Assembly (NCBI GenBank): GCA_001805005.1
Contig: MHDO01000053.1
Location: 1-7,729, forward strand
Length of the DNA: 7,729 bases
Direction of reading: 5' to 3'
Source of the DNA: Nitrospinae bacterium RIFCSPLOWO2_12_39_16
GTDB lineage: Bacteria; Nitrospinota; Nitrospinia; UBA9942
Shown here: positions 5,541 through 7,729 of the stretch, one piece after another
Layout: every line of letters starts with the position of its first letter
Position numbering within the stretch: the stretch's first letter is position 1
The notes under the pieces: model-generated
Told to the model about the DNA's origin: nothing
The model's database searches: none
The model's input: only the letters and a program-made list of their open reading frames with translations
Translations under genes and position numbers: made by a program

Positions 5541-7729
5541 ATGCGAAGATATGTTGAAAATATTGTTAGATTTAGAATTGCAGTTATCATTTTAATAGCG
5601 ATTGTTACAGTTCTTATTGGTTCCCGCATAAAGGAATTAAAGGTTGAAGTTGACCCTGATAAAAACCTCCCCCAGAGCCACCCTTATGTCGTCGCACAAA
5701 ATCAGATAGATAAGATATTCGGCGGAAGGAATATAGTTGTCATAGGTGTTATTCCGAAGGAGGGGGATATATTTCAGCCAAAGATTCTTGAGAAAATCAT
5801 GCGGATTACCCAGAAGATAAACGAGATACCAGGGGCAATCAAGACAAATATATTCAGCATTGCTGCAAAAAAGGCTAAGGATATAAAAGGGACTGAAGAG
5901 GGAATGGTTGTAAGGCGGTTGATGGAGAGTATCCCGCAGACAAAGGAGGGGCTTGATGAGTTAAGAAATAAAATCTACCGCAACCCGCTCTTCATAAATT
6001 CAATTATCTCAAAGGATGGCAGTGCTGCACAGATTATTGCAGATTTTAGATTCAATAAGGAACTGAAGGGTTATCCTGATATAGAAAAGAGGATTAAGGA
6101 GATTGTCTCAAAGGAAGAAGATTCGTCAGTCAGTGTCCATCTGAATGGTCCCTCTATAGCCCTTTCATGGCTTGCTGCATATTCCCAGAAGATGGGGAAG
6201 CTCTTCCTCCTTGCCATGATTGTAATCGGAATTGTCCTTTATCTGGTCTTTGGAACCTTTCAGGGGATGTTTCTTCCACTGTTGACAGCAATTATCTCAG
6301 TAGTATGGGGACTTGGTATCATGGGGCTTATGCATGTGCCGATGGATCCCTTTAATGCGTCCACTCCTATTTTAATTCTCGCCATAGCCGCCGGCCACTC
6401 CATTCAGATATTAAAAAGATATTATGAGGAGTATGCAATCAGCGGGGATAATAAGCTCGCTGTAATTGAAAGCACGAGCCGTATCGGTATAGTTATGATT
6501 ACAGCAGGGCTTATTGCTGCTGCATCATTTCTTTCGCTCTTAACATTTGATACTATGAGCATAAGAAACTTCGGTATCTTCACCGCACTCGGCATATTGA
6601 GCGCCCTTATCATAGAGATGACCTTTATACCCGCACTCCGTGCAATCTTGAGACCGCCAAAGAACAAGGAAATAAAAGAGGGGCTTATAATTGCACCCCT
6701 TAATATGACCCTTGATAAATTGAGCCATCTGATTACTAATGGCAGAGCCAAAGCCGTTTTATCTATAATCTCTATAATTGTAATAGTTGTTGCCGGCGGA
6801 GGTTACCTGTTAAATGTTGATAACAGCCTCAAATCAAATTTTAAGAAATCAACTCTCTTAATCAAGGACGATAATATTATGAACAGCAATTTTGGAGGGA
6901 CAAATTCCTTAAACCTATTTGTTGAGGGGGGGAAGCCTGATGATATGAAGAGACCCGATGTGCTGAAGTCAATTGAGGGGCTTCAGATATTTCTTGAAAA
7001 TAAATTTCCCGAGGTTGGAAAGACCATCTCTTTTGTTGATTTTATAAAGAAGATGAATCAGGCAATGCATAATGACGACCCGGCATTTAATACAGTGCCT
7101 GACAGTCAGGATTTGATTGCTCAATTTCTCTTTGTTTATTCAATGTCCGGAGACCCCGGAGATTTTGACTCCTATGTGGATTATGACTATAAAAAGGCGA
7201 ATATCCTTACATTTTGTAAAACTGATTCAACTGCATTTGCAGACAAGATTATAGAGGCAGTGAGTAATTATGTTGAACAAAATTTTCCGAAGGATATAAA
7301 GGTGACACCTGCCGGAAGCCTTGCTGTATCAGATGCACTTAACCATGTAATGGTGCATGGTAAAGTCAGGAACATACTCCAGATTATCGGAATTGTCTTT
7401 GTAATAGGCTCAGTTGTTCTCGGCTCACCGCTTGGAGGACTTTTTATCATTCTCCCTCTCTTAATATCAGTTATCTTTAATTTCGGGGTAATGGGATATA
7501 CCGGCATTGCATTAAATATCGGAACTGCAGCGATTTCAGCAATGGCAGTTGGGATTGGGGCAGACTATGCCATTTACTACATCTACCGTTTGAGGGAAGA
7601 GATGGGGAATCATACCGATTTGCTTCCTGCAATTGTTAAGACAATGAAGACATCGGGCAAGGCAATAAATTTCGTTTCTGTTTCCATTGCTGTCGGATAC
7701 CTCATGCTTCCTTTATCAGGATTTGGGCT
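5541..7729 (+). CDS. MMPL/RND superfamily exporter (COG1033-like), 3' end outside window
   Basis: 729 complete codons are visible and the frame is open at the right edge; relatives are roughly 750-900 residues, so little is missing. The order is a first membrane helix (about 10-27), a periplasmic loop beginning VEVDPDKNLPQSHPYV with FGGRNIVVIGV, and a block of helices from about 218. That block includes AAGHSIQILKRYYEEY (from about 283). TM7 lies at about 403-424, a second periplasmic loop follows to about 605, and the second helix block starts at about 611 with GIGADYAIYYIYR (671 on). This two-fold RND architecture with GHS and GAD motifs in the central helices is typical of predicted COG1033 exporters and MMPL lipid transporters, driven by the proton motive force in the inner membrane. 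GGAGG (5529-5533) lies 7 nt before ATG 5541, so I prefer it to the adjacent ATG at 5538. Cargo is unknown; the neighbouring hydrolase suggests a lipid. Confidence 0.92.
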   Translation, partial: MRRYVENIVRFRIAVIILIAIVTVLIGSRIKELKVEVDPDKNLPQSHPYVVAQNQIDKIFGGRNIVVIGVIPKEGDIFQPKILEKIMRITQKINEIPGAIKTNIFSIAAKKAKDIKGTEEGMVVRRLMESIPQTKEGLDELRNKIYRNPLFINSIISKDGSAAQIIADFRFNKELKGYPDIEKRIKEIVSKEEDSSVSVHLNGPSIALSWLAAYSQKMGKLFLLAMIVIGIVLYLVFGTFQGMFLPLLTAIISVVWGLGIMGLMHVPMDPFNASTPILILAIAAGHSIQILKRYYEEYAISGDNKLAVIESTSRIGIVMITAGLIAAASFLSLLTFDTMSIRNFGIFTALGILSALIIEMTFIPALRAILRPPKNKEIKEGLIIAPLNMTLDKLSHLITNGRAKAVLSIISIIVIVVAGGGYLLNVDNSLKSNFKKSTLLIKDDNIMNSNFGGTNSLNLFVEGGKPDDMKRPDVLKSIEGLQIFLENKFPEVGKTISFVDFIKKMNQAMHNDDPAFNTVPDSQDLIAQFLFVYSMSGDPGDFDSYVDYDYKKANILTFCKTDSTAFADKIIEAVSNYVEQNFPKDIKVTPAGSLAVSDALNHVMVHGKVRNILQIIGIVFVIGSVVLGSPLGGLFIILPLLISVIFNFGVMGYTGIALNIGTAAISAMAVGIGADYAIYYIYRLREEMGNHTDLLPAIVKTMKTSGKAINFVSVSIAVGYLMLPLSGFG

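Noticed and set aside
6422..6751. 109-codon minus-strand open frame within the exporter
   Set aside because: It is antisense to transmembrane helices of the exporter; hydrophobic shadow frames are expected there.
1..7729. CRISPR array, tRNA, rRNA or insertion sequence
   Set aside because: I saw no regularly spaced repeats, tRNA-like cloverleaf with a T-arm motif, ribosomal RNA stretch, transposase frame or integrase on either strand.

Overview
The window reads as AT-rich bacterial chromosome, with a short accessory-looking patch on its left side. ATA and AGA/AGG codons are frequent. A COG1033-type RND exporter and a secreted hydrolase suggest a diderm. The mix (NirB-like flavoprotein, DinG-type Fe-S helicase, TetR, MMPL/RND) would suit an uncultured anaerobe or microaerophile such as a Nitrospirota- or deltaproteobacteria-like lineage, but nothing here fixes the taxon.

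Left part (1-1815). The 5' two thirds of an FAD/NAD(P) disulfide-oxidoreductase-fold flavoprotein runs off the left edge on the minus strand. Just upstream of it, also on minus, is a coding-looking stretch of 51 codons without a usable start codon (808-963), probably the 3' part of a broken small gene. On the plus strand, a near-consensus sigma70 promoter (TTGACT-17 bp-TATAAT, 932-960) overlaps that remnant. It reads through a perfect 9-bp inverted repeat into a two-gene, toxin-antitoxin-like operon: a DUF4258-like protein followed by a DUF2283 protein, with an ATGA overlap. The DUF2283 stop codon lies inside an attC-like element (1454-1517) that folds into a 15-bp perfect stem. A second, degenerate attC-like half-site with the same GCATAAC box lies at 1741-1796. 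The DNA between them is locally GC-richer and carries no convincing full gene. No integrase is visible. The layout resembles a small, decaying cassette island between two minus-strand genes.

Middle (1816-3777, minus): a complete DinG/XPD-family helicase with all four Fe-S cysteines, apparently ordinary housekeeping DNA or R-loop repair.

Right part (3833-7729, plus): a TetR-family regulator, then (ATGA overlap) a secreted metallo-beta-lactamase-fold hydrolase of the NAPE-PLD/RomA type with a full dizinc ligand set. After a 68-bp gap holding a GGTTNA repeat and a terminator-like hairpin comes a large MMPL/RND exporter that is cut by the right edge. The gene order suggests a TetR-controlled envelope-lipid processing and export module; that joint function is inference.
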